In this document: piece after piece, positions 16,275-24,833 of the stretch
How positions within the stretch are numbered: the stretch's first letter is position 1
Layout of the letters: each line of letters starts with the position of its first letter
Assembly (NCBI RefSeq): GCF_009930815.1
Contig: NZ_CP022222.1
Coordinates: forward strand, 372,001-436,000
Direction of reading: 5' to 3'
From: Bradyrhizobium sp. CCBAU 051011
GTDB taxonomy: Bacteria > Pseudomonadota > Alphaproteobacteria > Rhizobiales > Xanthobacteraceae
Length of the DNA: 64,000 nucleotides
Notes under the pieces: model-generated
What the model was told of the DNA's origin: nothing
Seen by the model: only the letters and a program-made list of their open reading frames with translations
The model's database searches: none
Translations under genes and position numbers: made by a program

Positions 16275-17672
16275 ATGATGTCAGACCCGAACGACAATTC
16301 CGCACGATCCCGCCGCCGGCGAAAGCAGAAGAGCTACGCGCTGCTGATCCTTGCCGCGGGCATGCTCGCATTCGGCGTCGCTGCCGGCACGCTGTATTAC
16401 GTGCTGCGGCCGACCACGTTGCGGATCGCGGTCGGTCCCGCCGGCAGCGATGACCAGAAACTGGTCCAGTTGATGGCGCAGACGTTCGCACGCGAGGGAA
16501 GCTCGGTGCGGCTGTCGTTGGTCACGACGGAAGGAGCGGCGGAAAGCATCGCGTTGTTCAGGGACGGCAAGGCCGATCTGGCGGTGGCGCGCGGCGACCT
16601 GAACCTGCCGGAGAATGCCGAGTCGGTCGCCATCCTTCGCAAGAATGTCGTCGTGCTGTGGGCGCCTTCCGGCCTTCCCGCCAAGGGCTCGAAGAAGCAG
16701 GCCACACCCAAGATCAAGAGTCTCGAAGAACTCGCCGGCCACCGCGTCGGCGTGATCGGGAGGACGCAGGCCAATGTCACACTGCTGCGCAGTATTCTGA
16801 AAGAGTCCGGCATCAATCCCGACAAGGTCACAATCAGCCAGTTCGCCACCGACAAGATCGGCGAGATGGCGAAAGATCAGTCGGTCGACGCATTCATGGC
16901 GGTCGGCCCGCTCAAGAGCAAGATCACGGTGGACGCGATCGCGGCAACGGCGACCGCCCGCGGCGAGCCGAAGTTCCTGCCGATCGACGTCGCCGACGCG
17001 ATCGCGAAGAAGAACCCGATCTACGAATCCGAGGAAATTCCCGCCAGCATCTTCGGTTCATCGCCGCAGCGGCCGGAAGACAAGGTCGATACCGTTGCCG
17101 TCAACCACCTGATCATCGCGCCAAAGTCGTTGTCGGACACTGCGGTGGCCGCCTTCGCCCGCCAGCTCTTCACCAACCGCCAGCAACTGGCGCGTGAACT
17201 GCCGACCGCCTCGCAGATCGAAAAGCCCGATACCGACAAGGACGCTGCGTTACCGGCGCATGCCGGCGCGGCCGCCTATATCGACGGCAACGAGCGAACG
17301 TTCCTCGAAAAATACACCGACTACATCTGGTTCGCGGTCCTGATCGTCTCGGGCCTGGGCTCGGTGGGCGCATGGTTCAAGCATTACTGGAACAAGGACG
17401 AGCGCGAGCAATACATCGCGCATCGCGATCATCTGCTGGAGCTGATTGCGAAGGTGAGAAAGGCCGAGACGCCGGAAGAGCTGGCAGACATGCAAAATGC
17501 GGCCGACGGCATGTTGCGCGAAACCCTCGATTGCTATGACGACGGCACCGTCGAGGAAAGCGATCTGTCGGTGATCGCTCTCGCGCTCGAACAATTCCAT
17601 CATGCCGTCACCGACCGCCGCGCAGTGCTCGGCGCGGGCTCGGCCGACATGCCGCGCATGCGCGCGAGCTAG
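16275..17672 (+). CDS. TAXI-family TRAP-type solute-binding protein with two membrane anchors
   Basis: After a basic start (ARSRRRRKQK) there is a hydrophobic anchor at about 20-45. A TAXI/NMT1-type periplasmic binding fold follows (about 50-330), with IAVGPAGSDDQKLVQLMAQTF, GKADLAVARGDL, LAGHRVGVIGRTQANVTLLRS and VDAFMAVGPL segments. A second helix near 350 (IWFAVLIVSGLGSVGAWF) leads to a cytoplasmic coiled tail of about 90 residues. Ordinary TAXI proteins are free periplasmic receptors; here the domain is tethered at both ends and no TRAP permease gene is nearby. It may be a membrane-held ligand sensor rather than a transporter component (inference). Confidence 0.82.
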   Translation: MMSDPNDNSARSRRRRKQKSYALLILAAGMLAFGVAAGTLYYVLRPTTLRIAVGPAGSDDQKLVQLMAQTFAREGSSVRLSLVTTEGAAESIALFRDGKADLAVARGDLNLPENAESVAILRKNVVVLWAPSGLPAKGSKKQATPKIKSLEELAGHRVGVIGRTQANVTLLRSILKESGINPDKVTISQFATDKIGEMAKDQSVDAFMAVGPLKSKITVDAIAATATARGEPKFLPIDVADAIAKKNPIYESEEIPASIFGSSPQRPEDKVDTVAVNHLIIAPKSLSDTAVAAFARQLFTNRQQLARELPTASQIEKPDTDKDAALPAHAGAAAYIDGNERTFLEKYTDYIWFAVLIVSGLGSVGAWFKHYWNKDEREQYIAHRDHLLELIAKVRKAETPEELADMQNAADGMLRETLDCYDDGTVEESDLSVIALALEQFHHAVTDRRAVLGAGSADMPRMRAS

Positions 17673-17681
17673 CCGCGAACG

Positions 17682-17988
17682 ATGCTCTCGCGCGCATTGT
17701 ACCTGCTGCCGCTCGGCATGTCGAAGGCGCTCTATGCCGGCACCACGAGCCTGTTCTTCACGGTCGGCAATCTCCCGAAGGCCGCCCATGGCTCGTGCTC
17801 GCCACGCCCTCGAAGAGCCTGTGGATGCTGCCTTCTGCGCACCGGCCGTGCCTGTGGGCGTCTGGGCCGGATGGCGGCTGCACGAGCGCCTCGACCAGCG
17901 CGCGCTCTACCGCGCAGTTTACGGAATTCTGGTCGTCACCGCGGCAAAACTGTTGTGGGATGAGCTGGCCGGATACATCAGGGCCTAG
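17682..17988 (+). pseudogene. C-terminal remnant of a TSUP (TauE/SafE) permease, two frameshifts
   Basis: Three successive frames carry pieces that join into the C-terminal third of a TSUP sulfite/anion exporter. They are YLLPLGMSKALYAGTTSLFFTVGNLPKA (17703-17790), LATPSKSLWML (about 17797-17830) and CAPAVPVGVWAGWRLHERLD...LLWDELAGYIRA (about 17837-17988). The N-terminal two thirds are missing, replaced by the end of the TAXI gene 10 bases upstream. Loss of more than 150 residues plus two frameshifts rules out function. The neighbouring TAXI gene may once have formed a unit with it. Confidence 0.8.
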
Positions 17989-18107
17989 ATACCGAATGCA
18001 CGCGCTTCTGACCAACTGCCAATTGCACAGCGTTCAACCTCTGGCCCTCGGCCAAGAATTGTGACGCCGCCACCGATTGCGAACGCAGTTCGTCCCGCTG
18101 GTTGGCG

Positions 18108-18341
18108 TCAGCGCCAATGGCGGCGGTGATAACGATGGCTCCAGGAGTGCCGATATCCCGATCGTTGCCAGCCATAGCTCGTGTAGGGATTACCCCGCCC
18201 ATAGTTCTGGCAATTTGAGTTCGGATAGAACTGGGCGCACTTGCCCGGATTGGTAATGACGTGCTGCGCCGATGCCGGATTGGCAGGAACGAATAGGAGC
18301 AGCAAGGCAACGGCACCAAATAAAATCGTTGATCTCGTCAT
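18108..18341 (-). CDS. Small secreted Tyr/His/Arg-rich protein
   Basis: The ATG at 18341 gives a clear signal peptide (MTRSTILFGAVALLLLFVPANPASA|Q); longer upstream starts would bury it. The mature part is about 52 residues, with two cysteines (CAQFYPNSNC) and a tail rich in Tyr, Ser, His and Arg (GYRHSWSHRYHRRHWR). Secreted low-complexity proteins of this kind are common in bradyrhizobia. The His-rich end could bind metal; that is inference. It is transcribed divergently from the L,D-transpeptidase gene. Confidence 0.72.
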   Translation of the reverse strand: MTRSTILFGAVALLLLFVPANPASAQHVITNPGKCAQFYPNSNCQNYGRGNPYTSYGWQRSGYRHSWSHRYHRRHWR

Positions 18342-18601
18342 GGCGGTCTCGCTTATCTCTGGACTGCAACGCCAACGGCGCCGGGTCCCATGAGTTCCTT
18401 TTTGACCCCATTGAAAGCTCGGACCAGGCGCGTGCCTGGTGCGCCCTCCCGCCGCCAACGAAACCTTAACGAAACAATTCCCTAACGCCACGAAACCATT
18501 TTGGCGATTTCGTGCAAATGTCCTGAAACGGTTCATCGGTACAGGTTTCCCCAACGACGCGCCGAGAACGGCGCGACAGGAATTTAAAACAGGGGCGACC
18601 A

Positions 18602-19285
18602 ATGTTTAATTCATTCAGGCTGAACACCCGCTTTGCTGCCGCCACTCTGGGCGCACTCGTGATCGGCGCCACCGCATTTTCCGCACCCGCCACTGCTGCT
18701 CCGCTGCCGCTGTTTCCGTTCTTCCTGCCGCAGATCGAGGCGGCCCCGCCGCCGGTCGCGGCTGCGCCCCGGGATGAAGACGACCGTTCGGTCGAGCTGC
18801 CGGCCCGTCTGCGCCGCCAGGTCGTGAACTACTATACCCGCGAGGCGCCAGGCACGATCATCATCGATACGCCGAACACCTATCTCTATCTCGTGCTCGG
18901 CAACGGCCAGGCGATGCGCTACGGCATCGGCATCGGCCGCGACGGCTTCACCTGGTCGGGCACCCAGACGATTACCCGCAAGGCGGAATGGCCGACCTGG
19001 ACCCCGCCCCCGGAAATGATCGCCCGCCAGCCCTATCTGCCGCGCCACATGGCCGGCGGCCCCGGCAACCCGCTCGGCGCCCGCGCGATGTATCTCGGCG
19101 GCACCATCTATCGCATCCACGGCACCAACGCGCCGGAGACGATCGGAACCCGCGTTTCTTCGGGCTGCCTGCGCCTCACCAATGAGGACGTCAAGGACCT
19201 CTATTCGCGGGTGAACGTCGGCACCAAGGTGATCGTGCTGCCGATGACCGATCGCCGTGCCGATCTCGGCCGCATCATCCGCTGA
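18602..19285 (+). CDS. L,D-transpeptidase (YkuD domain)
   Basis: A signal peptide (about 1-33, ending TAA|P) is followed by a Pro/Ala linker and a YkuD domain from about residue 80. The catalytic motif is HGTNAPETIG...SSGCLRL with H173 and C189. These enzymes form 3-3 cross-links in peptidoglycan or attach proteins to it in the periplasm. A VNYYTREAPGTIIIDT start to the domain is typical of rhizobial members. An intrinsic terminator follows at 19308. A second L,D-transpeptidase with a different N-terminal half lies at 59000. Confidence 0.92.
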   Translation: MFNSFRLNTRFAAATLGALVIGATAFSAPATAAPLPLFPFFLPQIEAAPPPVAAAPRDEDDRSVELPARLRRQVVNYYTREAPGTIIIDTPNTYLYLVLGNGQAMRYGIGIGRDGFTWSGTQTITRKAEWPTWTPPPEMIARQPYLPRHMAGGPGNPLGARAMYLGGTIYRIHGTNAPETIGTRVSSGCLRLTNEDVKDLYSRVNVGTKVIVLPMTDRRADLGRIIR

Positions 19286-19307
19286 ACCATTAGCGTTTCT
19301 TAATATG

Positions 19308-19340
19308 AAAAGCGGCCCCGGCATTTGCCGGGGCCGCTTT
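19308..19340 (+). terminator. Intrinsic terminator of the L,D-transpeptidase gene
   Basis: AAAGCGGCCCCGGC and its inverted copy form a long GC-rich stem with an ATTT loop and TTT at the end. The A-run on the left side would also let it stop minus-strand transcripts. Confidence 0.87.
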
Positions 19341-19349
19341 GTATTGATC

Positions 19350-19424
19350 TAGGGCGTGTACGCACAAATTGCGTTGGTCCGGCAATCGCTGGTCTGCTTT
19401 GCCCCCGAAAGCGACCAATAGCAG
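19350..19424. repeat. Left inverted repeat of the hydrolase-ClpS segment
   Basis: It starts TAGGGCGTGTACGCA, immediately after the L,D-transpeptidase terminator, and contains CTGCTTTGCCCCCGAAAGCG and GACCAATAGCAG, matched in inverted and diverged form at 21855-21921. Confidence 0.6.
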
Positions 19425-19526
19425 AGATCTCGATCTGTCCGCTGAGTGCCCAACAGCGGAGTGATGCTTACCGTCGTAGAACCAAGCCGCTGGCAGTGTA
19501 GCAGCCTATATCGGAGCTTGCGAAAA

Positions 19527-21227
19527 CTAACAGGCGGACGTGATTCGCTCGCGCACGCATTGCAGTGGATGCTTATGCTGGCGTGCCAGGTCAAGTACCT
19601 CGGTCACCTTCGCGTCAGCGACGTGGTGGGGATAGATACCGCACGCACCGACACCCGCATTATGGATCTCAAGCGTGATCCGAGTGGCGGTCTCGCGGTC
19701 CTTACCGAATACCCACTCCAATACGTAAGCCACGAACTCCATCGGAGTGTAGTCGTCATTCAGGAGCCGTACTTCGCTTAATAGTCCCGAGGCTAGGTCC
19801 GAGATGCTGTGACGTTCGGTTTCTTTCGTCTCCATCCGTTTCGGCGCGGCGTGGTCGCCATTCTGGTGTAGTACAAGTCCATCCACCGCGCCCTCAGGAT
19901 TACGCTTAAAGGTCATGCTGATTCCGGCGACCCTGGCGAAAAACTCGTTGGGCGCGGACGGGAAAATGGGGATCGCATCTTGTCCGATCGCCTGGGTATA
20001 AAGCCTGTCGTTCATCCGGAACACCTTCAGCGGGAAATTGTCGGCAAGCTTGTAGATTCCTACATATTCATCAAGCGACGCACTGGGCAGAACAGTCGCC
20101 TTATATGCAGGCGCAAGCGGCGCATCCGCGTCGAGCGTGGCGAAACCCAGATCATCAGGGTCCGCGGACGTGTTAGTGAGGATGATAACGCCCCGTTCCC
20201 GATTAGCTGTGAAACCGAGAAAGCTTCTGTACCCGCCAGTCCCGCCGTTGTGCCAGACGATCCCTTTATCGGTCGTCACCCAGGCCAGGCCGACGCGTAT
20301 AGTTTTTGCCATGTCGCTGCGCGGCCGTTGCGCGAAGTTCATCGCGGCGGCCAATGGCGACTGACCGATGCCCATATTGGCCTTCAGATAGCGCAGCATG
20401 TCATTAGCCGTGGATCGGAGGGCGCCCGCGCCTGCTAATGCGTCGAGGTCCCAGTTCTTCGCCGCTTTGCCCGTATCGTCGTGACCGGGAGCGAGATGGG
20501 CGCGCATTGCGTCGGTGAACGCCGTACCGCTCATCGTCATGCCGAGCGGCTTCAGAATTTCGTCGTTGGTTAGGGTGCCATACGTCGTGGGCACAAATTG
20601 CGCAAGCGCATGGCCCAGGAGCCCGAACCCCAGATTGGAGTATTCGTAGGAGGCCCCTGGATCGCGCGGCAGTTGGTATCCCGCAAGAAACACCTTCAGC
20701 TTCGCCGCATCGTAGTCGGCATAGGGATTGGCTGGGTCGTTCGGCGTGAAGTTAGACGGCATCCGCGGCAAGCCGGAGTGATGCGTGGCAAGATCGCCGA
20801 GCGTAATTTCTTTGTCACCGCCGGACGGGATTTTGAAGTCCGCCAGAAGTCGTGCCACCGGCGTGTCGAGCATCAAGCGCCCTGAGAGCACTGCCTGTGC
20901 CAAGAGTGTGGCTGTGAAGGTCTTTGTTATCGAACCAATTTCATAAACCGTCTCGCCATCGGGCGCCTTGCCATCATGGAGCTTGCCGAAGGCCACAACC
21001 TCGCTCTTGTCACCATCCACGACGCCGAACACCAGCGTCGGGTAGGTGCCCGCCGCAATCCGTTCCTGCGCGGCCTTTTCGACGCGATCGGGTAGAGGTC
21101 CTGCGTTCGCCGACGTGCTCGTCATGAAGCATAATCCAAAAAACAACCGCGATCCGTCATGAAGGCACGCGCCATAGAGAAAAACAAGTTTCGTGGCTGA
21201 TGAATATAGCGAAGAAAAACGAGTCAT
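19527..21227 (-). CDS. AmpC/AmpH-like serine hydrolase fused to a C-terminal ClpS domain
   Basis: Counting from the ATG at 21227, a signal-like N-terminus (ending STSANA|G near 42) precedes a class C beta-lactamase-type domain. Its triad is S99-I-T-K102, Y196-S-N198 and HNGGTGG at 326-332. A DUF3471-like segment ends in [14 protein letters not shown]. Directly after it, residues 465-566 are a full Clp[12 protein letters not shown], the [11 protein letters not shown] loop, [11 protein letters not shown]. ClpS delivers N-degron proteins to ClpAP in the cytosol, whereas AmpH-like enzymes work on peptidoglycan peptides in the periplasm. The ClpS part opens with its own ATG (19835), without a clear Shine-Dalgarno. 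The ATG at 21125 would remove the signal. The frame is open throughout, so the fusion is not a simple misread. Confidence 0.8.
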   Translation of the reverse strand: MTRFSSLYSSATKLVFLYGACLHDGSRLFFGLCFMTSTSANAGPLPDRVEKAAQERIAAGTYPTLVFGVVDGDKSEVVAFGKLHDGKAPDGETVYEIGSITKTFTATLLAQAVLSGRLMLDTPVARLLADFKIPSGGDKEITLGDLATHHSGLPRMPSNFTPNDPANPYADYDAAKLKVFLAGYQLPRDPGASYEYSNLGFGLLGHALAQFVPTTYGTLTNDEILKPLGMTMSGTAFTDAMRAHLAPGHDDTGKAAKNWDLDALAGAGALRSTANDMLRYLKANMGIGQSPLAAAMNFAQRPRSDMAKTIRVGLAWVTTDKGIVWHNGGTGGYRSFLGFTANRERGVIILTNTSADPDDLGFATLDADAPLAPAYKATVLPSASLDEYVGIYKLADNFPLKVFRMNDRLYTQAIGQDAIPIFPSAPNEFFARVAGISMTFKRNPEGAVDGLVLHQNGDHAAPKRMETKETERHSISDLASGLLSEVRLLNDDYTPMEFVAYVLEWVFGKDRETATRITLEIHNAGVGACGIYPHHVADAKVTEVLDLARQHKHPLQCVRERITSAC

Positions 21228-21566
21228 AATGTCTGGCACGTCCGAAGCTGTCCGCTCATTGTTCCGGCGAGGAAGAACTACCAGATGCAAAAAGCTGGTG
21301 CTGTCGCAGAGCGACTAGTCTATGTCCGCTTTGGAGCGCATCCCGGCCTCAGCGCCGCGCTTTTTGTGCTCAAACATGTCGCTTTGGGTCAAAAGCGTCG
21401 TTCTAGTCGCCGCTAGTCACATCCGGTCTGCTCCGATGGACGGACGATTGGGGGCCCGCCCATGGGCAATCGCGTGAGGTTGATCCCTGGGGCGGTCCAA
21501 TCGCATACCGCCCAATTTTCATATGTGCTACCTAGTTCGGTAGCAAGATGATCAGGAGAGCCGATC
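21228..21566. other. Non-coding 340 bp inside the bounded segment
   Basis: No convincing reading frame is seen. It contains short scattered copies of ATGTCCGCTTTGG- and GGGTCAAAAGCG-like sequence (21320-21440) that resemble parts of the terminal repeats, so it may hold a third degraded copy of the repeat. The promoter for the small gene at 21567 presumably lies at its right end. Confidence 0.4.
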
Positions 21567-21785
21567 ATGACTGACGATCAGATCAATCTCGTCGTTCAGC
21601 ACCTTTGCGAGCAATTGCACTTGGCGCTCCGATTGAAGGACAGCGAGGCGCATCCACCAAACGCCAAGGATATTGGATTTGACCCTGCCTCTGTAAGAAC
21701 TGTATTGCTGACCGCGTTGCGTTCGGCGGGTGTCACGATCCACCACGAGGCAGCCGGGGCGAGCGAAGAGCCGCCGTGGTCCTGA
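21567..21785 (+). CDS. Small hypothetical protein, 72 aa
   Basis: An AGGAGA Shine-Dalgarno sits eight bases before the ATG, which makes this start convincing. The 72 residues form two amphipathic helices (INLVVQHLCEQLHLALRLKD and ASVRTVLLTALRSAGVTIHHEA) joined by a His/Pro loop, without a signal or membrane span. It is the only other gene in the bounded segment, transcribed divergently from the hydrolase-ClpS gene. No family is recognised. Confidence 0.6.
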   Translation: MTDDQINLVVQHLCEQLHLALRLKDSEAHPPNAKDIGFDPASVRTVLLTALRSAGVTIHHEAAGASEEPPWS

Positions 21786-21854
21786 ACGCAAAACGCGGGA
21801 CAGAAGCCCCGCGCCAATGTCTCAGTCGGCTCACAAGCGGAAATACTCACACTG

Positions 21855-21921
21855 AGCAGATGTGGTCGCTTTACCCCTAGGAGCGGACATCCGATCTGCG
21901 CATTCATGTGTACACGCCCTA
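21855..21921. repeat. Right inverted repeat of the hydrolase-ClpS segment
   Basis: Read on the minus strand from 21921 it begins TAGGGCGTGTACACA and continues through GATGTCCGCTCCTAG and AAAGCGACCACATCTGCTC, matching the left repeat with substitutions and small gaps. Confidence 0.6.
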
Positions 21922-21985
21922 ATGCAGCCTTATTGCGCAGTGGCGTCCCCCTCGCCGCCCCTGTAAGTTGTTCTGGGGCGTTTCA

Positions 21986-23572
21986 ATGGGAACCGGGGGC
22001 ACGATGCGTCTGCCGATGCATCTGAGGACGATTTCGATCGCGCTTGTGGTCGTCGTCGTCTCGTTTGCCGCAAGCCTGAAGCTCATGGACGTCGTCGCGC
22101 CGCGCGCCACGAACCGCCCGCCGCCGCTCGCCGAATTACCGCCGCTGCCGCCGGCGCCGCGCGCGTCCACCGTGATGGCGCCGATTGCAGTGACGCTGTC
22201 GGCAATCCGTGACGCCGCCGACCGCGGCGCGCCGCGCTCTTTCGCGGGCAAGGCCGACAATCCGATCTCGCAGATCCTGCAGAACGCCGATATCGGCTGG
22301 ACCGCGTCGCGAGGGCCGATCAGCGCGACCGGAGCGCCGGACGTGCTGTCGCTGGCGACGCCGCTGACCGGCACACTGAACGTCACCGGCTCGCTGTCGG
22401 CAAAGGCAACCGGGGCGGTCGGCGAGGCGCTCGGCGGCCTGCTCGGCGGCAACGTCGCCAAGCAGATCGGCAGCGTGAACATCAAGAACCTCAACGCCAG
22501 CGCCGAGTTCAAGGGCAACGTCGTCATCACCTCGCGGCCGAAGATCGCCGCCAACTGGCGCATCGAGCCGAATTTGGCGGCGCAGGTCAATCTCGGCGAC
22601 ACCAGCCTCACGGTGGCCGGCGCGCGCGTCAACGTGCCGGCGCAGGTGAAGCCGTTGATCGACCAGAACGTCGCCGAGCAGATCGCGCTGGTGCAGACGC
22701 GCCTGCAGAACGATCCGACCTTCGAACGGAACGCGCGGGTGCAATGGGCCAAGGCCTGCCGCTCGATCCCGCTACAAGGCACGACAGCCGGATCGACCAT
22801 GCCGACGCTGTGGCTGGAATTGCGCCCCACACGGGCAATCGCCGCGCAGCCGCGCATCGATACGGCGAATCTGACGCTGACGCTCGGCATCGAGGCGGAG
22901 ACCCGCATCACGCCTGCCGAGACCAAGCCGTCCTGCCCGTTCCCCGCCACCATCGCCATCGTGCCGCCGACGCCGGGACGCGTCGCCATCGGCGTGCCCA
23001 TGGACATGCCCTTCACCGAGATCAACAAGATCGTGGAGGCGCAGTTCGCTGGAAAGACGTTTCCGGAAGACAGTTCGGGCGCGGTCGACGTCACGGTCAA
23101 GCGCGCCAGCGTGGCCGCATCCGGCAACCGTCTGCTGATTTCACTGCTGGTGAACGCCAGGGAGAAAAAGAGCTTCTTTGGCCTCGCCGGTGAAGCCAAT
23201 GTGCACATCTGGGGGAAGCCGGTGCTCGATCAGGCCGAACAGACACTTCGGCTGGCCGATATCGAGCTCGCCGTCGAGTCCGAAGCCGCCTTCGGGCCGC
23301 TTGGCGCCGCGGCGCGCGCGGCGATCCCGCACATGCAGAAGACGCTGGCGGAAAAAGCTGTCGTCGACCTCAAGCCGTTCGCGAGCAATGCGCAAAAGAA
23401 GATTGCCGCCGTCATCGCAGACCTCCAGAAGAACGAGGACGGCCTGCGCGTCTCGGCCGAGATCAGCAAGCTGCGGCTTGCCGACATCGCCTTCGATTCC
23501 AAAACGCTGCGCGTGATCGCGGAAGCCGAAGGCGCGATCAACGTCTATGTGAGCGCGCTGCCGGCGTTGTGA
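21986..23572 (+). CDS. DUF4403-family membrane-anchored protein
   Basis: An N-terminal hydrophobic anchor (TISIALVVVVVSFAASL) is followed by a Pro/Ala linker and a large beta-rich domain of about 450 residues in two halves. The halves contain NVTGSLSAKATG, INKIVEAQFAGKTFPED and IWGKPVLDQAEQTLRLADIELAVES segments. This fits DUF4403, which has tubular-lipid-binding-like repeats, suggesting a periplasmic or membrane lipid-contact role (inference). The start is 21986 or the ATG at 22004, which has GGGGG close upstream; a TTG at 21968 is less likely. The last 33 codons are duplicated at 24833-24931. Confidence 0.8.
   Translation: MGTGGTMRLPMHLRTISIALVVVVVSFAASLKLMDVVAPRATNRPPPLAELPPLPPAPRASTVMAPIAVTLSAIRDAADRGAPRSFAGKADNPISQILQNADIGWTASRGPISATGAPDVLSLATPLTGTLNVTGSLSAKATGAVGEALGGLLGGNVAKQIGSVNIKNLNASAEFKGNVVITSRPKIAANWRIEPNLAAQVNLGDTSLTVAGARVNVPAQVKPLIDQNVAEQIALVQTRLQNDPTFERNARVQWAKACRSIPLQGTTAGSTMPTLWLELRPTRAIAAQPRIDTANLTLTLGIEAETRITPAETKPSCPFPATIAIVPPTPGRVAIGVPMDMPFTEINKIVEAQFAGKTFPEDSSGAVDVTVKRASVAASGNRLLISLLVNAREKKSFFGLAGEANVHIWGKPVLDQAEQTLRLADIELAVESEAAFGPLGAAARAAIPHMQKTLAEKAVVDLKPFASNAQKKIAAVIADLQKNEDGLRVSAEISKLRLADIAFDSKTLRVIAEAEGAINVYVSALPAL
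23473..23571 (+). repeat. Direct repeat A: 3' end of the DUF4403 gene
   Basis: This stretch, coding for RLADIAFDSKTLRVIAEAEG and onward, recurs with a handful of substitutions at 24833-24931, in the same orientation and outside any gene. Confidence 0.85.
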
Positions 23573-23822
23573 CGCAGCGACCATCACACCATCGCGTGAG
23601 GAGGTGACAGCGGGCCGCCGCGGCCCCCATGACGGGTTCCGCGCGAGCGACGGCACTGGACCTTTATGCCGTTCCTATAACGCCGGCCAAACACTGCTCT
23701 CGATTTTATATACCGGAAGGCCGATCTCTTCCGCGCGGTCTAGAACCGCGATCGACGGAATGGAGAACGAGTCGTGCGTGCGCAGGCTGTTGTTCAGGCC
23801 GCGGCGTCCTTCTGCGGACTGG

Positions 23823-23927
23823 ATGTCGAGCAAGTCCACGCGCGTGGCCGCACTGCTCGGTGTCCTCTTGAAGATCAGCGTTGCGGTCAACGCACTGACA
23901 ATCATCGCCGATGGCAGCAGGCCATAA
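23823..23927 (+). CDS. Possible 34-residue hydrophobic peptide
   Basis: An ATG-to-TAA frame encodes a basic start (MSSKSTR) and one hydrophobic run (VAALLGVLLKISVAVNALTIIA), ending GSRP. It precedes the KdpD-like gene by about 50 bases, so it could be a small membrane partner, or chance. The Shine-Dalgarno is weak. The rest of the 400 bp between the DUF4403 gene and the KdpD-like gene shows nothing else. Confidence 0.27.
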   Translation: MSSKSTRVAALLGVLLKISVAVNALTIIADGSRP

Positions 23928-23978
23928 TCGTGACAGGAGATGTCCCGGCTGCGCCATTTCAAAGCGGGAGTTGAGCCG

Positions 23979-24833
23979 GTGACCAGCATTGAATCGAAAC
24001 TGCAGCAGGACGTCACCCAGGGGCCCGATGCCGGTCTCCTTTTAGGCCCGGCAGCGTCTGAGGTGGCGCGCTACCTTGCTTCAATCGCAATGACCGCCCT
24101 CGCAACCGTCGTGGCTGTCGGTGTCGACAGCAAGTTGACGATTCCCAACCTGTCCCTCGTGTTTGTCGTGCCAGTTATCGTGGCGGGTGTCACCCTTGGC
24201 TTGGGTCCATCGCTCTGCTCGGCGGTGCTTGGCGCGCTGGCCTTCAATTTCTTTCTTACTGAGCCGCGCTATTCACTCGCCGTTGATGACGCGGCAAACA
24301 TCTGGGCGATTGGGCTGCTGTTTGTCGTCGGGCTCATCGTCAGCGGCGTTGCCTTCACTTCTCACCAGAGGGCCGCCGAGGCTGAACGGTTGAAAAGGCA
24401 GGTAAGTGTGCTGCAAGGCTACTGCCGCGACATTGCCGCAGCCGGCGGCACGAAGGCGGTCGTCTCGATCACTTCCAAGGCACTTGCTGCACTCTTCCAG
24501 GTTCCTGTCGCCGTGATGCTTGTTACGGAAGGCAGGGTGGTTCTGCTCGATCAGGTCGGTGACGTGGAGCCGCAAGAAGCCGACCTGGAAGTGGCACGAT
24601 CTGCTGTTGCGACCGGAACGGTGATGCGCAGCGGCGTCTACCCGAATCTCGCTTCGCGCTTTGACTTTTGGCCGGTGAAAACGGCAGCAGCTCAAAATGC
24701 CGTCATCGGACTTGCATTCGATCCGGACGAGCCTCCCTCGAAGCCAGAGGCCCTCGTCGACGTCATTGCGCGTGTCCTGGCCCTGACGCTTGAGCACCAA
24801 CATGCTGAGGGTCTCGGCAGAAACCAGCAATAG
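23979..24833 (+). CDS. KdpD-like DUF4118 membrane-sensor protein without a kinase domain
   Basis: Residues 30-130 form the four-helix DUF4118 block of KdpD (VARYLASIAMTALATVVAVGV, NLSLVFVVPVIVAGVTLG, LAFNFFLTEPRYSLAVDDAANIW, ALGLLFVVGLIVSGV-like helix). A helical linker and a GAF-like domain follow, up to the stop. No His-kinase domain follows. The GTG at 23979 has a GGGAG Shine-Dalgarno; an ATG at 23940 is the alternative. The TAG overlaps the start of direct repeat B, so the end of the protein may have been set by a rearrangement that cut off a longer sensor. As it stands it might bind a ligand at the membrane, but the output is unclear. Confidence 0.75.
   Translation: MTSIESKLQQDVTQGPDAGLLLGPAASEVARYLASIAMTALATVVAVGVDSKLTIPNLSLVFVVPVIVAGVTLGLGPSLCSAVLGALAFNFFLTEPRYSLAVDDAANIWAIGLLFVVGLIVSGVAFTSHQRAAEAERLKRQVSVLQGYCRDIAAAGGTKAVVSITSKALAALFQVPVAVMLVTEGRVVLLDQVGDVEPQEADLEVARSAVATGTVMRSGVYPNLASRFDFWPVKTAAAQNAVIGLAFDPDEPPSKPEALVDVIARVLALTLEHQHAEGLGRNQQ

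Larger units (their letters stand above)
19350..21921. mobile_element. Putative 2.6-kb inserted segment bounded by degenerate inverted repeats
   Basis: The left end (from 19350) and the right end read inward (from 21921) both begin TAGGGCGTGTAC. Both continue with recognisable similarity for about 70 bases, including a TCCGCT/TCTGCT...AAGCGACCA segment. Between them lie the serine hydrolase-ClpS gene, a small gene at 21567 and a non-coding 340 bp. By eye this stretch is less GC-rich than its flanks. No transposase, integrase or target duplication is visible, so this may be a non-autonomous element or an island edged by a dispersed repeat. Confidence 0.45.

Noticed and set aside
23604..23830. 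Frames on both strands between the DUF4403 and KdpD-like genes
   Set aside because: None has a ribosome site or recognisable domain; only the 34-residue hydrophobic frame at 23823 was kept, at low confidence.
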